64,000 nucleotides of DNA from Dehalococcoidia bacterium (lineage in GTDB: Bacteria > Chloroflexota > Dehalococcoidia > Tepidiformales > Tepidiformaceae), in the NCBI GenBank assembly GCA_007118095.1, contig SKSF01000035.1:1-64000 (forward strand), in the 5' to 3' direction. A model generated the notes under the pieces. The model worked only from the letters and a program-made list of their open reading frames with translations, did no database searches and was not told where the DNA came from. Shown in pieces: positions 54,574 through 63,693 of the stretch. Both the position numbers and the translations under genes were made by a program. Positions within the stretch are counted from its first letter, which is position 1; each line of letters opens with the position of its first letter.

Positions 54574-55566
54574 ATGAGCTACCGCGCCTTCGTTGTAAAC
54601 AAAACCGACTCGAGCTTCTCCGCACAGATCACGCAGCTCGAAGAATCCGACCTGCCACAGGGCGACGTCACTATCCGCGTTCACTGGTCGAGCGTTAACT
54701 ACAAAGACGGGCTCGCCTCGATCTCGAATGGCCGGGTGATCCGGAGCTACCCCATGACCCCCGGCGTAGACCTCTCCGGTGTCGTCACGGAATCCAGTGA
54801 CGACCGCTTCAAGGCAGGGGATGAGGTTTTCGTGACAGGTTACGACCTGGGCGTCGCTCATCCCGGTGGTTTCGCCGAGTATGCCCGCGTCCCCGGCGAC
54901 TGGGTCCTCAAAGTTCCCGAAGGCCTCTCCCTGAAGGAGACGATGGCGCTGGGCACCGCCGGCTTCACTGCCGCTCTCTCGATCGAAGCGCTGGAATCGG
55001 TCGGACTGACCACCGATAAGGGCCCGGTCATCGTCACTGGCGCTACTGGTGGCGTTGGCAGCACGGCCGTGAGCATGCTTGCCGGCCTCGGATATACGGT
55101 CGCCGGGAGCACCGGGAAGGAATCCGAGCACCAGTACCTGCGCGACCTTGGCGCAAGCGAGGTCCTCCCGCGCGACGAAGTCAGTGCCGAGAGCAACCGC
55201 CCGCTCGAATCCGAGCGATGGGCTGGTGCGGTCGACCCCGTCGGCGGAGCGACGACCGCCTACCTGGCGCGGACAATGAAGTACGGCGGCGGCATCGCCC
55301 TGTCCGGCATGACCGGCGGCAGCAACGTTGCGACCACGGTCTTCCCCTTCATCCTGCGGGGCGTCAATCTCCTCGGCATCGAATCGGTCTTCTGCCCCCG
55401 TGATCACCGTCAGCGGGTCTGGGAGCGTTGTGGACAAGACCTCAAGCCGAAGCACCTCCTCGACAGCATCGCGCAGGAGGTCACGCTCGACGGCCTCCCT
55501 TCCGTCCTCGACCAGATCCTGCAGGGCCAGGTGCGCGGCCGCGTCCTGGTCAACCTGGGCGCGTGA
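54574..55566 (+). CDS. YhdH/AcuI-type NADPH-dependent acryloyl-CoA reductase family oxidoreductase
   Basis: Medium-chain dehydrogenase/reductase of 330 aa without zinc ligands. VNYKDGLASISNGRVI near the N-terminus, PGVDLSGVV, GTAGFTAALSIEAL and the cofactor loop VTGATGGVGSTAVSML, then VAGSTGKESEHQYLRDLGA, match the YhdH/YhfP branch. GGGAGG lies 8 nt before the ATG at 54574. It is divergent from the epoxide-hydrolase-type gene across 94 bp. Acryloyl-CoA is the substrate of characterised members. Confidence 0.9.
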   Translation: MSYRAFVVNKTDSSFSAQITQLEESDLPQGDVTIRVHWSSVNYKDGLASISNGRVIRSYPMTPGVDLSGVVTESSDDRFKAGDEVFVTGYDLGVAHPGGFAEYARVPGDWVLKVPEGLSLKETMALGTAGFTAALSIEALESVGLTTDKGPVIVTGATGGVGSTAVSMLAGLGYTVAGSTGKESEHQYLRDLGASEVLPRDEVSAESNRPLESERWAGAVDPVGGATTAYLARTMKYGGGIALSGMTGGSNVATTVFPFILRGVNLLGIESVFCPRDHRQRVWERCGQDLKPKHLLDSIAQEVTLDGLPSVLDQILQGQVRGRVLVNLGA

Positions 55567-55570
55567 TCCG

Positions 55571-56443
55571 TTAGATCACGCGCTCCAGCAGCCGGTCGTA
55601 CATGTCCGGCGTCACCGGGCTCACCACGCGTCCGAGCCCGGTCCACCCCGCCCATTTCCACTCACCCAGCGCGCGCGGTTGCTGGATGGGCTCCTTCAGG
55701 GGCCGCGATTTGCTGGCGAACACGAGCTGGTAATGCTCTCCCAGCGGCACCGTTTCGTTCACGATGCCGATCCACCGGTCCATCTGACCGCCCGGCTCGG
55801 ATGAAAACATCGTGCCGATATAGCGGTGCCGCGAACCCATCGGTGGCGAGATGGCGTTCGCATAGGGCACATCGTCGCCGAAGTTCCGCCGCACCGCCGC
55901 GCCGCCGAGCGCGAATAGCCGGTTCGAGCGCAGCGCCTCCTCGAGCGGGACCGGGCCCATGCCGAGAATGTCGTCGCGCACGAACTGGTGGAAATCCTGG
56001 ACCAGCGGGTCCGGGTCGTCTTCGATGGCCTCGACGACGTCGAGCCAGGTCACGGGTGTCCAGCCTGGCCGCATTTGCTGGCGGTCCAGGCCGAGGGTGA
56101 CGAACGACGCGGGCGCTTCCCACTCTCCCGCGACTGCCTCCAAACCTTCGTAGTGCTCGACCGGCTCCGGCGGTTCGACGTGGACTTCGATCACGATGCG
56201 CCGCCCGCCTTCGAACGTGAGGAGCAGGTCCGCGAGCCCCGCTTCCGCGAGGCGTGGCTGCACCTCCACGTCGGCAAGTGGTTCGTTGGCAATTCCGGCG
56301 GCGTTGCGGAACAGGGCAGTAAGCACGTTGTGCCCCCGGTTCAGCAGGTACGCCAGGCCGCTGGTGCAATAGTTCTCGAATGGTGACGCGGGTGACCCCG
56401 GCTGGTACGCCGAGAGCATGGTAAAGAGGTTGGCTGCACGCAT
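55571..56443 (-). CDS. Hypothetical protein, possible PD-(D/E)XK nuclease-like fold
   Basis: 290-aa soluble protein. FENYCTSGLAYLLNRGHNVLTALF near the start is followed by a strand-turn-strand with acidic residues: AGLADLLLTF, GGRRIVIEVHVEPPEPVEHY. This D-x(n)-E-V-H order resembles PD-(D/E)XK nuclease cores seen in some uncharacterised restriction-like proteins, but Lys is replaced by His and I am not certain. ATG at 56443 is chosen because a CATACT -10-like hexamer lies 6 nt upstream. Convergent with the YhdH-type gene; not part of a recognisable defence cluster. Confidence 0.6.
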   Translation of the reverse strand: MRAANLFTMLSAYQPGSPASPFENYCTSGLAYLLNRGHNVLTALFRNAAGIANEPLADVEVQPRLAEAGLADLLLTFEGGRRIVIEVHVEPPEPVEHYEGLEAVAGEWEAPASFVTLGLDRQQMRPGWTPVTWLDVVEAIEDDPDPLVQDFHQFVRDDILGMGPVPLEEALRSNRLFALGGAAVRRNFGDDVPYANAISPPMGSRHRYIGTMFSSEPGGQMDRWIGIVNETVPLGEHYQLVFASKSRPLKEPIQQPRALGEWKWAGWTGLGRVVSPVTPDMYDRLLERVI

Positions 56444-56485
56444 GTCTCCAGTATGGATGCGCCCGGCGCCGGGGGTCACGCCCGA

Positions 56486-56854
56486 CTACCCCGGTTGTGT
56501 GCCGTAGTCGACCCACCCGGTGCACGGCTGCAGGACGCGGGTGCTTGTCACCTGCACCAGCTTGCGGCGCTCGCGGAGCGCTTCCAGGTACGCAGGGTGA
56601 AGCCGCCGCGCCTCCTCGCTTGCATCTGCCGGGAGCGGGGCATCGTCACGCGTCGCTTCCCAGTGCGCCATCGAATCATATGCGGTCAGCAGGATGACCT
56701 CGTTGCTGGGCCCGCCGTGCATGTTCGTAAACAGGCCCACGATCTTGCATCCGCGCGCCTCCATGTAAGGCCAGACGCCCTCACGTGAAAGGCGCTCGAA
56801 TTCGCCGAGCATGCCCCGCTCGATGGTGAAACTTCGTTGGACAAGGACGGTCAT
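56486..56854 (-). CDS. NIPSNAP-like / dimeric alpha-beta barrel protein
   Basis: 122-aa protein with the ferredoxin-like pattern of NIPSNAP and ABM-type proteins: VLVQRSFTIERGMLGEFERL, then WPYMEARGCKIVGLFTNMHG, then EVILLTAYDSMAHWEATRDD. It follows mfd by 15 bp with GGAGAA before the ATG, so it is probably co-transcribed with it. Biochemical role unknown. Confidence 0.7.
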   Translation of the reverse strand: MTVLVQRSFTIERGMLGEFERLSREGVWPYMEARGCKIVGLFTNMHGGPSNEVILLTAYDSMAHWEATRDDAPLPADASEEARRLHPAYLEALRERRKLVQVTSTRVLQPCTGWVDYGTQPG

Positions 56855-56869
56855 GCGATTCTCCGCGGG

Positions 56870-59800
56870 TCAGGCTGCGACCGCATCATGCCGCACAGAC
56901 ATCGCACGGAGAACGCGGATGAGCGTCTGCGTCCAGTTCTCGCCGACGGTCGCGCGGTCGATACGCACCTGGTTCGGCCCCGGGATGATACCCGCGATGC
57001 CCAGCCGCTCCACCGCGCGGTGCTGTCCTTCGGTCGTACCGTCCCGCACGTGCAGGTGGATGAACGGTTCGCTCGTCTTGATGCTTTCCACTCGTGCCCG
57101 TCGCCCCATCGACTTCACCAGCGCCACAAACAGCAGGTTCTCCACAACCGGCGGTACCGGCCCGAACCGGTCGGCCAGCTCTGCCTGCATCTCGGCCACC
57201 TGCGCCGCCGTGCTGATTTCCGCAATCCGCTGATACAGGGCGAGCCGCTGTGACGGGTCCTCGATGTAGCTTTCCGGGATGTGCGCGCTCAGCGGCAGGT
57301 CGATGGCCGGCGCAGGCGGGAGCGGCGCTTCCACCTGCGGCAGCCCCTCGCCCGGCCCTTCGAACGCCTGCTTGATGGCGCTCACCGCCTCGGCAACCAG
57401 TTTCGAATACAGCTCGAACCCCACAGCGGCGATGTGCCCGCTCTGGGCTGTACCGAGCAGGTTTCCCGCGCCCCGGATCTCGAGGTCGCGAATCGCGATC
57501 TGGAACCCGGCTCCCAGCTCCGATGCTTCGAACACGGCCTGCAGCCGCTTCTGCGCCGTCTCGCTGATTGCACGGTTCCGGTCGTAAAGGAGGTACGCGT
57601 AGGCCTGGTTCGAAGCGCGCCCCACGCGGCCGCGGAGCTGGTAGAGCTGCGCCAGGCCGAGCTGGTTCGCATTGTTCATCACGATGGTGTTCGCGTTCGG
57701 GATGTCGAGCCCGCTCTCGATGATGGTCGTGCAGACCAGCACATCGTGCTCGCCAGCGCCGAACTCGGCCATCACCCGCTCGAGCTGCTCTTCCCGCATC
57801 TGCCCGTGACCGATGGTGATGCGCGCTTCCGGCACCAGCTCCCGCAGGCGGCCCGCGATCGCTTCGATGCCCTGCACCCGGTTGTGCACGAAGTACACCT
57901 GCCCGCCGCGGTGGATCTCCCGCATGATCGCCTCGCGCACGATCTCGTCGTCCCATTCCGTGACATAGGTGCGGACGGGCAGCCGCTCTTCCGGCGGCGT
58001 CATTACCGTGCTCATGTCGCGGATGCCCACCAGGGACATCTGCAGCGTGCGCGGGATAGGCGTGGCCGAGAGCGTCAGCACATCGACCTCTTCCCGCAGC
58101 TTCTTCAACCGTTCCTTGTGGGACACGCCGAACCGCTGTTCTTCGTCGACGATCAGCAACCCCACGTCCTTGAACTCGACGTCTCTCTGCAACAAACGGT
58201 GAGTCCCGACCACGATATCGACGTCGCCTTCCCGGATGCCGCGGACGATCTCCCGCTGATCTTCCTCGCTGCGGAACCGCGAGAGCACCTCGACACGCAC
58301 AGGAAACCCGGCCATTCGCTCCCGGAAGGTGTGGCCGTGCTGCTCGGCCAGCACCGTTGTGGGGACAAGCACCGCCACCTGCCGCCCCGCCATCACTGCC
58401 TTGAAGGCTGCCCGCGCCGCCACCTCGGTCTTCCCATAGCCCACGTCGCCGCACAGCAGCCGGTCCATCGGGCGCGGGCTCTGCATGTCCCGCTTCACTT
58501 CGGCAATCGCGGCTGCCTGGTCGTTTGTCTCCACGAACGGGAATGCCGCCTCCATCTCCATCTGCCACGCGTGGTCGTCGGGATATGCGAAACCCTTCGC
58601 CATCTCCCGCTTCGCGTAGAGGTCGATGAGGTCCTGGGCGAGTTCGAGCACGGCCTGGCGTACGCGTCGCTTCGCACGCTGCCATTCCTGGGTGTCCAGC
58701 CGGGTGAGCGCCGGTTTCTGGTCGCCCGGGCCCACATAACGTGTGATCGCATCCAGGTTGTCGGCCGGGACATAGAGCCGGTCGCCATCCGCGTATTGCA
58801 GTTCCAGGTACTCGCGCTCGGTGCCGTTCGACGTGCGCCGGACCATCCCCCCGAAGCGCGCAATCCCGTGGTCCGCATGCACGAGGTAGTCGCCTTGTTC
58901 GATGGTCGAAAGGAGGTCACTCCGCACACCCCGCCGCGAGCGCTGCGGCCGGCGCTGCTTCTTGAATCCAAAGATCTCGGGGTCCGAGATCAGTGTGAGG
59001 TCGTCATTGAAGACGAACCCGCCGGCAACCGGGATGGAAGTCAGGATGATCTCACCCGGCTCCGGCGCGGTCTCGAGCTCGCGCGTCAGCCGCGCCGTGA
59101 TCCCTTCTTCGCGCAGCAGGTCGTCGATGCGCAACGCCTGCTGGGAGGCGATGACGACGTGTCGGCCCTGCCGTGCCCAGGCCCACGCCTGCTGCAGCAC
59201 GGTCTGGAGCTTCCCCGCGAAAGCAGGCGCCACCGCGAACGGGAGCCGGCGCACGCCCGTGGTCTCGTCGCCGAAGCGCTCGAATTCGATAACTGCGGAT
59301 GCGGCCCCTATAGCGCGCTCAACGTCGCCTGCGCCAACCCGCAGCGGCGGCAAGCCCGCGGGGATTGAGCCTCGCCGCTCAAGCTCGGCGCGCGATTGCT
59401 CCTCGTCGTTGATGATGTTCTGCAGTGCGTCGTGGCCGCCGGCCCGGTCATCGACGACGAACCGCACGTGCTCTGAAAGGTGGTCGAGCGCCGACGATTC
59501 GAATAGCAGCGCTTCGAAGAGCCCGGGGTAGTTCGTCCGGCCGCCTTCAGCCACCATCGCGAGTTCATCGACCAGCGGCGAATCGTCCCCCGCCGCGTCT
59601 CCGAGCTGTTCCAGCAACCGCGCAGCCGCCGCATGCGCTTCGTGCGTGGCGGTCGACACGGGGTCGAGGTGGACGGCGTCCACCCGCTCCGTGCTGCGCT
59701 GCGTTTCCAGGTTGATCCGCCGGATGCTGTCGATCTCGTCTCCGAAGTATTCAATCCGGAGCGGGTCGTCCGTGGCAGGCGGGAACACATCGACAATGCC

Positions 59801-60379
59801 GCCGTGCCGGGCCATTGTCCCGGGGCGGTCCGCCACCGGTTCGTGTTCGTACCCTTCGGCTTCAAGCGCTTCAAGCAGCGCCGCCGGGCCCATGGTCGAG
59901 CCGACACGGACGGTGATGCCTTCTGTACGCCGCTCCGGCCCGGCGCAGTGTCCGGTGACCGCAGCCCACGATGCGACCACGATGACCTGGCCGGTACCCG
60001 CAAGCATGTCGAGCGCGCGTTCGCGCTCGTGCTGGATGACCGGGTCGTCACGGCTCAATTCGTACGGCAGCCGCTCCTGTTCGGGAAGCCGTACCACCGG
60101 GGTGCGCGCGTATACCTGTACCTCGTCGAAGAGCGCCTGCGCCGTGGCAGGTGTCGCCGCCAGCACCAGCAGGGGTCCATCGTGGTCCGATGCTGCCGCC
60201 GCGATGAGCGGGCCGCGCGTGGCGTCCGGTGCGCCAAGGCGCACCTGGCCGTTCCCGGGTGCCCAGAGCCCCCCGAGTTCCTGACCGATGGCGGCCGCGA
60301 TGCCGGTCAGTTCGCCTGCCAGCGGCTGCTCCTCCTGGTGTCCCGCGTGCGACGCGGGCGTCCTTTTACTGTAGCCCAC
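56870..60379 (-). CDS. mfd: Transcription-repair coupling factor Mfd
   Basis: DNA translocase that dislodges stalled RNA polymerase and recruits UvrA. About 1169 aa. The N-terminal UvrB-like domains include [21 protein letters not shown]. The RNA-polymerase interaction domain is at [18 protein letters not shown] and the translocase has Walker [27 protein letters not shown] and QLRGRVGR. The C-terminal TRCF domain has [20 protein letters not shown]. The start is uncertain: no ATG fits, and the choice is between GTG codons at 60409, 60394 and 60379, none with a good ribosome-binding site, or a CTG with GGAGGAG upstream at about 60328. Confidence 0.93.
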   Translation of the reverse strand: MGYSKRTPASHAGHQEEQPLAGELTGIAAAIGQELGGLWAPGNGQVRLGAPDATRGPLIAAAASDHDGPLLVLAATPATAQALFDEVQVYARTPVVRLPEQERLPYELSRDDPVIQHERERALDMLAGTGQVIVVASWAAVTGHCAGPERRTEGITVRVGSTMGPAALLEALEAEGYEHEPVADRPGTMARHGGIVDVFPPATDDPLRIEYFGDEIDSIRRINLETQRSTERVDAVHLDPVSTATHEAHAAAARLLEQLGDAAGDDSPLVDELAMVAEGGRTNYPGLFEALLFESSALDHLSEHVRFVVDDRAGGHDALQNIINDEEQSRAELERRGSIPAGLPPLRVGAGDVERAIGAASAVIEFERFGDETTGVRRLPFAVAPAFAGKLQTVLQQAWAWARQGRHVVIASQQALRIDDLLREEGITARLTRELETAPEPGEIILTSIPVAGGFVFNDDLTLISDPEIFGFKKQRRPQRSRRGVRSDLLSTIEQGDYLVHADHGIARFGGMVRRTSNGTEREYLELQYADGDRLYVPADNLDAITRYVGPGDQKPALTRLDTQEWQRAKRRVRQAVLELAQDLIDLYAKREMAKGFAYPDDHAWQMEMEAAFPFVETNDQAAAIAEVKRDMQSPRPMDRLLCGDVGYGKTEVAARAAFKAVMAGRQVAVLVPTTVLAEQHGHTFRERMAGFPVRVEVLSRFRSEEDQREIVRGIREGDVDIVVGTHRLLQRDVEFKDVGLLIVDEEQRFGVSHKERLKKLREEVDVLTLSATPIPRTLQMSLVGIRDMSTVMTPPEERLPVRTYVTEWDDEIVREAIMREIHRGGQVYFVHNRVQGIEAIAGRLRELVPEARITIGHGQMREEQLERVMAEFGAGEHDVLVCTTIIESGLDIPNANTIVMNNANQLGLAQLYQLRGRVGRASNQAYAYLLYDRNRAISETAQKRLQAVFEASELGAGFQIAIRDLEIRGAGNLLGTAQSGHIAAVGFELYSKLVAEAVSAIKQAFEGPGEGLPQVEAPLPPAPAIDLPLSAHIPESYIEDPSQRLALYQRIAEISTAAQVAEMQAELADRFGPVPPVVENLLFVALVKSMGRRARVESIKTSEPFIHLHVRDGTTEGQHRAVERLGIAGIIPGPNQVRIDRATVGENWTQTLIRVLRAMSVRHDAVAA

Positions 60380-60459
60380 CAGCCGGAAAAGCACCGTAGA
60401 ACAGCACACGTAAGTTCGCCGCCGCCTGCCGCTGGCACACGCGATACCTTTAGGTAGAC

Positions 60460-60487
60460 AGTGTATATCGCATCGATAGACTGCAAA
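60460..60487 (-). promoter_or_regulatory. Putative mfd promoter
   Basis: TTTGCA (60487-60482), a 16-bp spacer and TACACT (60465-60460) on the minus strand, with a predicted start near 60453. Confidence 0.5.
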
Positions 60488-60505
60488 ACGTCGCAACTGC
60501 GACAG

Positions 60506-60536
60506 CGACGTGTCAATAGCCGCCGTTGACGTGTCA
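60506..60536. repeat. Repeated TGACGTGTCA-type dyads in the mfd / ABC importer intergenic region
   Basis: TGACGTGTCA at 60527-60536 is a perfect dyad (TGAC-GT-GTCA). CGACGTGTCA at 60506-60515 differs by one base and lies exactly 21 bp away, two helical turns. A partial copy TGACACG occurs at 60596-60602. This is a likely regulator-binding array for one or both of the divergent genes. The rest of this ~410-bp gap holds the two promoters and no gene that I can see. Confidence 0.5.
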
Positions 60537-60680
60537 GCCGTATGGACATAGAGGCCGACTTACCGGTTCCTTAACTCGCCTCGACAGGCGGCAACTGACA
60601 CGCTGTCCAAATTCGCATCGTGCAGGTTAAGGCACACTGGTACGCGACTTTCGTTGCGCCCGGTAAATGCCCGGTTCCTA

Positions 60681-60708
60681 TTGACACCTGATAGTCGCTG
60701 CGTATACT
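60681..60708 (+). promoter_or_regulatory. Promoter of the ABC importer operon
   Basis: TTGACA (60681-60686), a 16-bp spacer and TATACT (60703-60708) closely match the housekeeping consensus. The leader is about 75 nt and ends with GGGGGGAAG before the ATG. Confidence 0.75.
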
Positions 60709-60788
60709 CCAGCCATCCGTTGGCACCTATGAGTCGTATAAATGGACGGGTAGCAGCGGGGCGATAGTTCATTGAGGGGGGAAGCCGC

Positions 60789-62621
60789 ATGCCGAAGCGG
60801 AACAATTATTGGATAAACAGGCCTGGTTCAGGTCGTCTCTCACGCAGACGATTCATGGGTGGCCTCGCTGGCGCCGGGACCGGTGCCGCGGGCCTGACGC
60901 TCGTCGGTTGTGGGAACGACGACGATGAACCGTCTCCAACTCCGACCGACGACAACGGAAACGGCAACGGCGCACCCGAGCCCACACCCGCCAACGGCAA
61001 TGGCAACGGGAATGGGCAGCCCCGGCAGGGCGGCGTCCGTCGTGTCAGCTCTTCGGACGCCACGTTCGATACCTTCGACGCCGACCGCAGCCGGTTTACG
61101 CCATTCGCCGCGATGCTGGGCTACAGCCACCTGGGCATCGTCCACTACCGGTCATTCGAAAACGGCGGCGAGCTTGAAGGCGCCCTTGCGGAGTCCTGGG
61201 AAGAGCCCGACGATCTCACCCTGACGTTCCGGCTTCGACCGGGCGTCCGCTGGCACAACAAACCCCCGCTTGACGGGCGGGAAACGACTGTTGAAGACCT
61301 CCAGTTCTTCATCGAGCGAAACCGTGACGGTGTCCTGCTCGACGGCACCGAGGACGCCAGCTTCTGGCGCCAGCTCCAGTTCAGCTTCGTCGAAAGCGTC
61401 GAAGTCACCGACGACCAGACACTCACCGTTACCTTCAGCCAGCCAAACCCCTTCTTCCTCGGCACGCTGGCCAATTCGTATGCCAAGGTCCAGGCACGGG
61501 AAATCATCGAAGAGTACGAAGACCAGATGCGCGATCTCCCGGTGGAGGCGCTCGTCGGGACCGGCGCTTTCATGCTCGAATCCTTCGATCCGGAGGGCCG
61601 CGCCGAGTGGGTCCGCAACCCTGACTTCTACGAAGACGTGAACTTTGATGGGGTCGAATGGGTGCCGCTCTTCGCCGACACCGCTGCCCGTGAATCTTCA
61701 TTCCTCCAGAAAGACATCGACGAACTCGGTGGCATCGACCTGGGGCGCCTGAACCAGCACCTCGACGACTACGAAGGAGAGATGCACAACACGCCTGCCT
61801 TCTCTGCCAACCCGATCGCCGGCACGTACTATGGTGGCGCCCCGCCCTGGAACGACCAGCGGCTCATCGGCGCCATCTTTCGCACGCTGGACCGCCGCCT
61901 CCTCATGGAACAGTTTGTCCAGGGCAGTGGTGCCCTCTCCGGCAACATCCCGCCAACGCAGATCGGTTGGGGGATCCAGCAGGAGGAACTGATCACGTAC
62001 CCCGGTTACCTCGAAGACCGCGAGGAAGACCTGGCGGAAGCCCGTGCGATGTGGGACGCCGCCGACGGCGAGGAGCTCGGCGAAATCATTGTCGATATCC
62101 CCGATATCTTCGAGGGCCTCTACGGTGGTGCAGCCGAGATCATCACGGACATGCTCCAGGGGAACCTCGGGAACGAATTTACTGCGTCTATAGAGACCTA
62201 CGCGACGATTAACGGGAAGATCCCGGACCAGGCATACGGGAACGAAAACAACAACATCTGGTTCGGCTGGATCACGGACGTTTCCGACCTGGAGCCCACA
62301 ATCGGGCTCTGGCAGAACTACAACTCCGAGGCTCCGGCATTCTTCCAGTTCGGGGTCGAGATACCGGAAGTCGACGATCTGACGAACGAGGCAATGGTCG
62401 AGTTCGACGAAGAACGTCGCATGGAGCTGTCACAGGAAATCGAGCGCCATCTCCTCGAGAACTATGGCGCCGGCATCCCCTACAACTTCCTGCAGATCAC
62501 CAACACGCTGCGATGGAACTACTACCACGTTGGCGAAGAACCGCCCTTCCCCAATACCCACAACGTCTATCGCGACCACTGGTTCGACATGGACGATCCG
62601 ACGTGGGAGGGCCGCAGCTAA
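60789..62621 (+). CDS. ABC importer substrate-binding lipoprotein (family 5, peptide/nickel-type)
   Basis: 610-aa extracytoplasmic solute-binding protein. The signal peptide carries a twin-arginine motif at 18-22 (SRRRF) and a lipobox LVGC with the lipidated Cys41, so it is a Tat-exported lipoprotein. A Gly/Asn/Pro-rich linker of about 40 residues follows. The mature part has the family 5 pattern: AESWEEPDDLTLTFRLRPGV, WHNKPPLDGRETTVEDL and GTGAFMLESFDPEGRAEW. It feeds the two permeases downstream. Ligand unknown; oligopeptides or other small solutes are both possible. Confidence 0.92.
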   Translation: MPKRNNYWINRPGSGRLSRRRFMGGLAGAGTGAAGLTLVGCGNDDDEPSPTPTDDNGNGNGAPEPTPANGNGNGNGQPRQGGVRRVSSSDATFDTFDADRSRFTPFAAMLGYSHLGIVHYRSFENGGELEGALAESWEEPDDLTLTFRLRPGVRWHNKPPLDGRETTVEDLQFFIERNRDGVLLDGTEDASFWRQLQFSFVESVEVTDDQTLTVTFSQPNPFFLGTLANSYAKVQAREIIEEYEDQMRDLPVEALVGTGAFMLESFDPEGRAEWVRNPDFYEDVNFDGVEWVPLFADTAARESSFLQKDIDELGGIDLGRLNQHLDDYEGEMHNTPAFSANPIAGTYYGGAPPWNDQRLIGAIFRTLDRRLLMEQFVQGSGALSGNIPPTQIGWGIQQEELITYPGYLEDREEDLAEARAMWDAADGEELGEIIVDIPDIFEGLYGGAAEIITDMLQGNLGNEFTASIETYATINGKIPDQAYGNENNNIWFGWITDVSDLEPTIGLWQNYNSEAPAFFQFGVEIPEVDDLTNEAMVEFDEERRMELSQEIERHLLENYGAGIPYNFLQITNTLRWNYYHVGEEPPFPNTHNVYRDHWFDMDDPTWEGRS

Positions 62622-62636
62622 CACCTTCGGATAGCA

Positions 62637-62671
62637 GCAGGGGGACACCAGCACGCCCGGGGTCCCCCTGC
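62637..62671 (+). terminator. Strong hairpin between binding protein and permease genes
   Basis: GCAGGGGGAC (62637-62646) pairs perfectly with GTCCCCCTGC (62662-62671) around a 15-nt loop. There is no T-tract. It probably stabilises the 3' end of the binding-protein mRNA and lowers permease expression, as is common in such operons. Confidence 0.6.
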
Positions 62672-62704
62672 GTCCGGGAAACCCCGACCTGGAGTGGCAG
62701 GTAG

Positions 62705-63679
62705 ATGCGGAACTACGCAATCAGGCGCGCCCTGATTAATATTCCCGTGATCTGGTTTGTGATCACACTGGTCTTCCTGGCGACGAACGCATTGCCGGGT
62801 GACTTCGTCGCCGAGACCATTGCGGCGTCCAACCCCATCGGCGCTGAAGACCCCGAAGCACAGGAACGCTTCCGCGAACAGGTGCGCGAAGAGCTCGGGC
62901 TGCACCGGCCCGTGCATGAGCGCTATGCCGTCTACATGGCTGACCTCGCGCGCGGTGAATTCGGGACATCCTTCCAGACGCGTCAGCCAACGATCGAGAT
63001 GTTCCAGGCAGGAATCGCCCCAACGGCCCAGCTAGGGATCATGACCTTCATCGTCCTGGTCATGGTGAGCGTGCCGATCGGTGTCATTTCGGCGATCCGC
63101 CAGGACACCATCATCGACTACGTGCTCCGGGTCATCGCCATCACCGCCCTGGCTGCGCCTAACTTCTGGGTCGCGACCATCGCACTCCTCTACGTGGTGC
63201 AGTGGGGTTTGTGGGACGTTCAGCTCACCCGGTCACCACTCCTGTGGGAAGACCCGTGGGCAAGCTTCAAGCTCTTCATCATCCCCGCGGTCGTCGGCGG
63301 CTTTGCGGCCGGCGCACAGGTGATGCGCTTGCTGCGCTCACAGATGCTTGAAGTCCTGCGCCAGGACTACATCCGCACCGCGTGGTCCAAGGGGATGCGT
63401 GAACGCACCATCATCATGCGCCACGCGCTCAAGAACGCCTTCATCCCGGTGCTCACCATCCTCGGGCTCACGCTTGCGACGCTGATCGCGGGCAACGTGG
63501 TGTTCGAATACATCTTCAACATCAACGGCATCGGCAACCGGATGATCACGGCCATCCGAGCGCGTGACGTGCCGGTGTTGCAGACCTTCATTCTCATCAT
63601 CGCGACGTTCGTGGTGTTCGTGAACCTCGCGATCGACCTGCTCTACGGGGCGCTCGACCCGCGCATTCGATTCTCGTAA
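62705..63679 (+). CDS. ABC importer permease, DppB/OppB type
   Basis: Membrane subunit of 324 aa with six transmembrane helices. It begins with the DppB-like segment NYAIRRALINIPVIWFVITL and ALPGDFVAE, has VREELGLHRPVHERYAVYM in the first loop, and the EAA loop as QDYIRTAWSKGMRERTIIMR that contacts the ATPase. It ends GALDPRIRFS, typical of DppB. GTAG precedes the ATG with GGAG slightly further up. Confidence 0.94.
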   Translation: MRNYAIRRALINIPVIWFVITLVFLATNALPGDFVAETIAASNPIGAEDPEAQERFREQVREELGLHRPVHERYAVYMADLARGEFGTSFQTRQPTIEMFQAGIAPTAQLGIMTFIVLVMVSVPIGVISAIRQDTIIDYVLRVIAITALAAPNFWVATIALLYVVQWGLWDVQLTRSPLLWEDPWASFKLFIIPAVVGGFAAGAQVMRLLRSQMLEVLRQDYIRTAWSKGMRERTIIMRHALKNAFIPVLTILGLTLATLIAGNVVFEYIFNINGIGNRMITAIRARDVPVLQTFILIIATFVVFVNLAIDLLYGALDPRIRFS

Positions 63680-63693
63680 CACCGGAGGCCGGC

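Noticed and set aside
57281-59368. A 695-codon open frame on the plus strand opposite mfd, and similar long antisense frames opposite ligA (42229-43770), the MFS gene (3136-1670) and moeA (27347-28861).
   Set aside because: These are GC-driven shadows: the opposite strand encodes unmistakable Mfd, LigA, MFS and MoeA. The shadow proteins are Arg/His/Pro rich without domain motifs.
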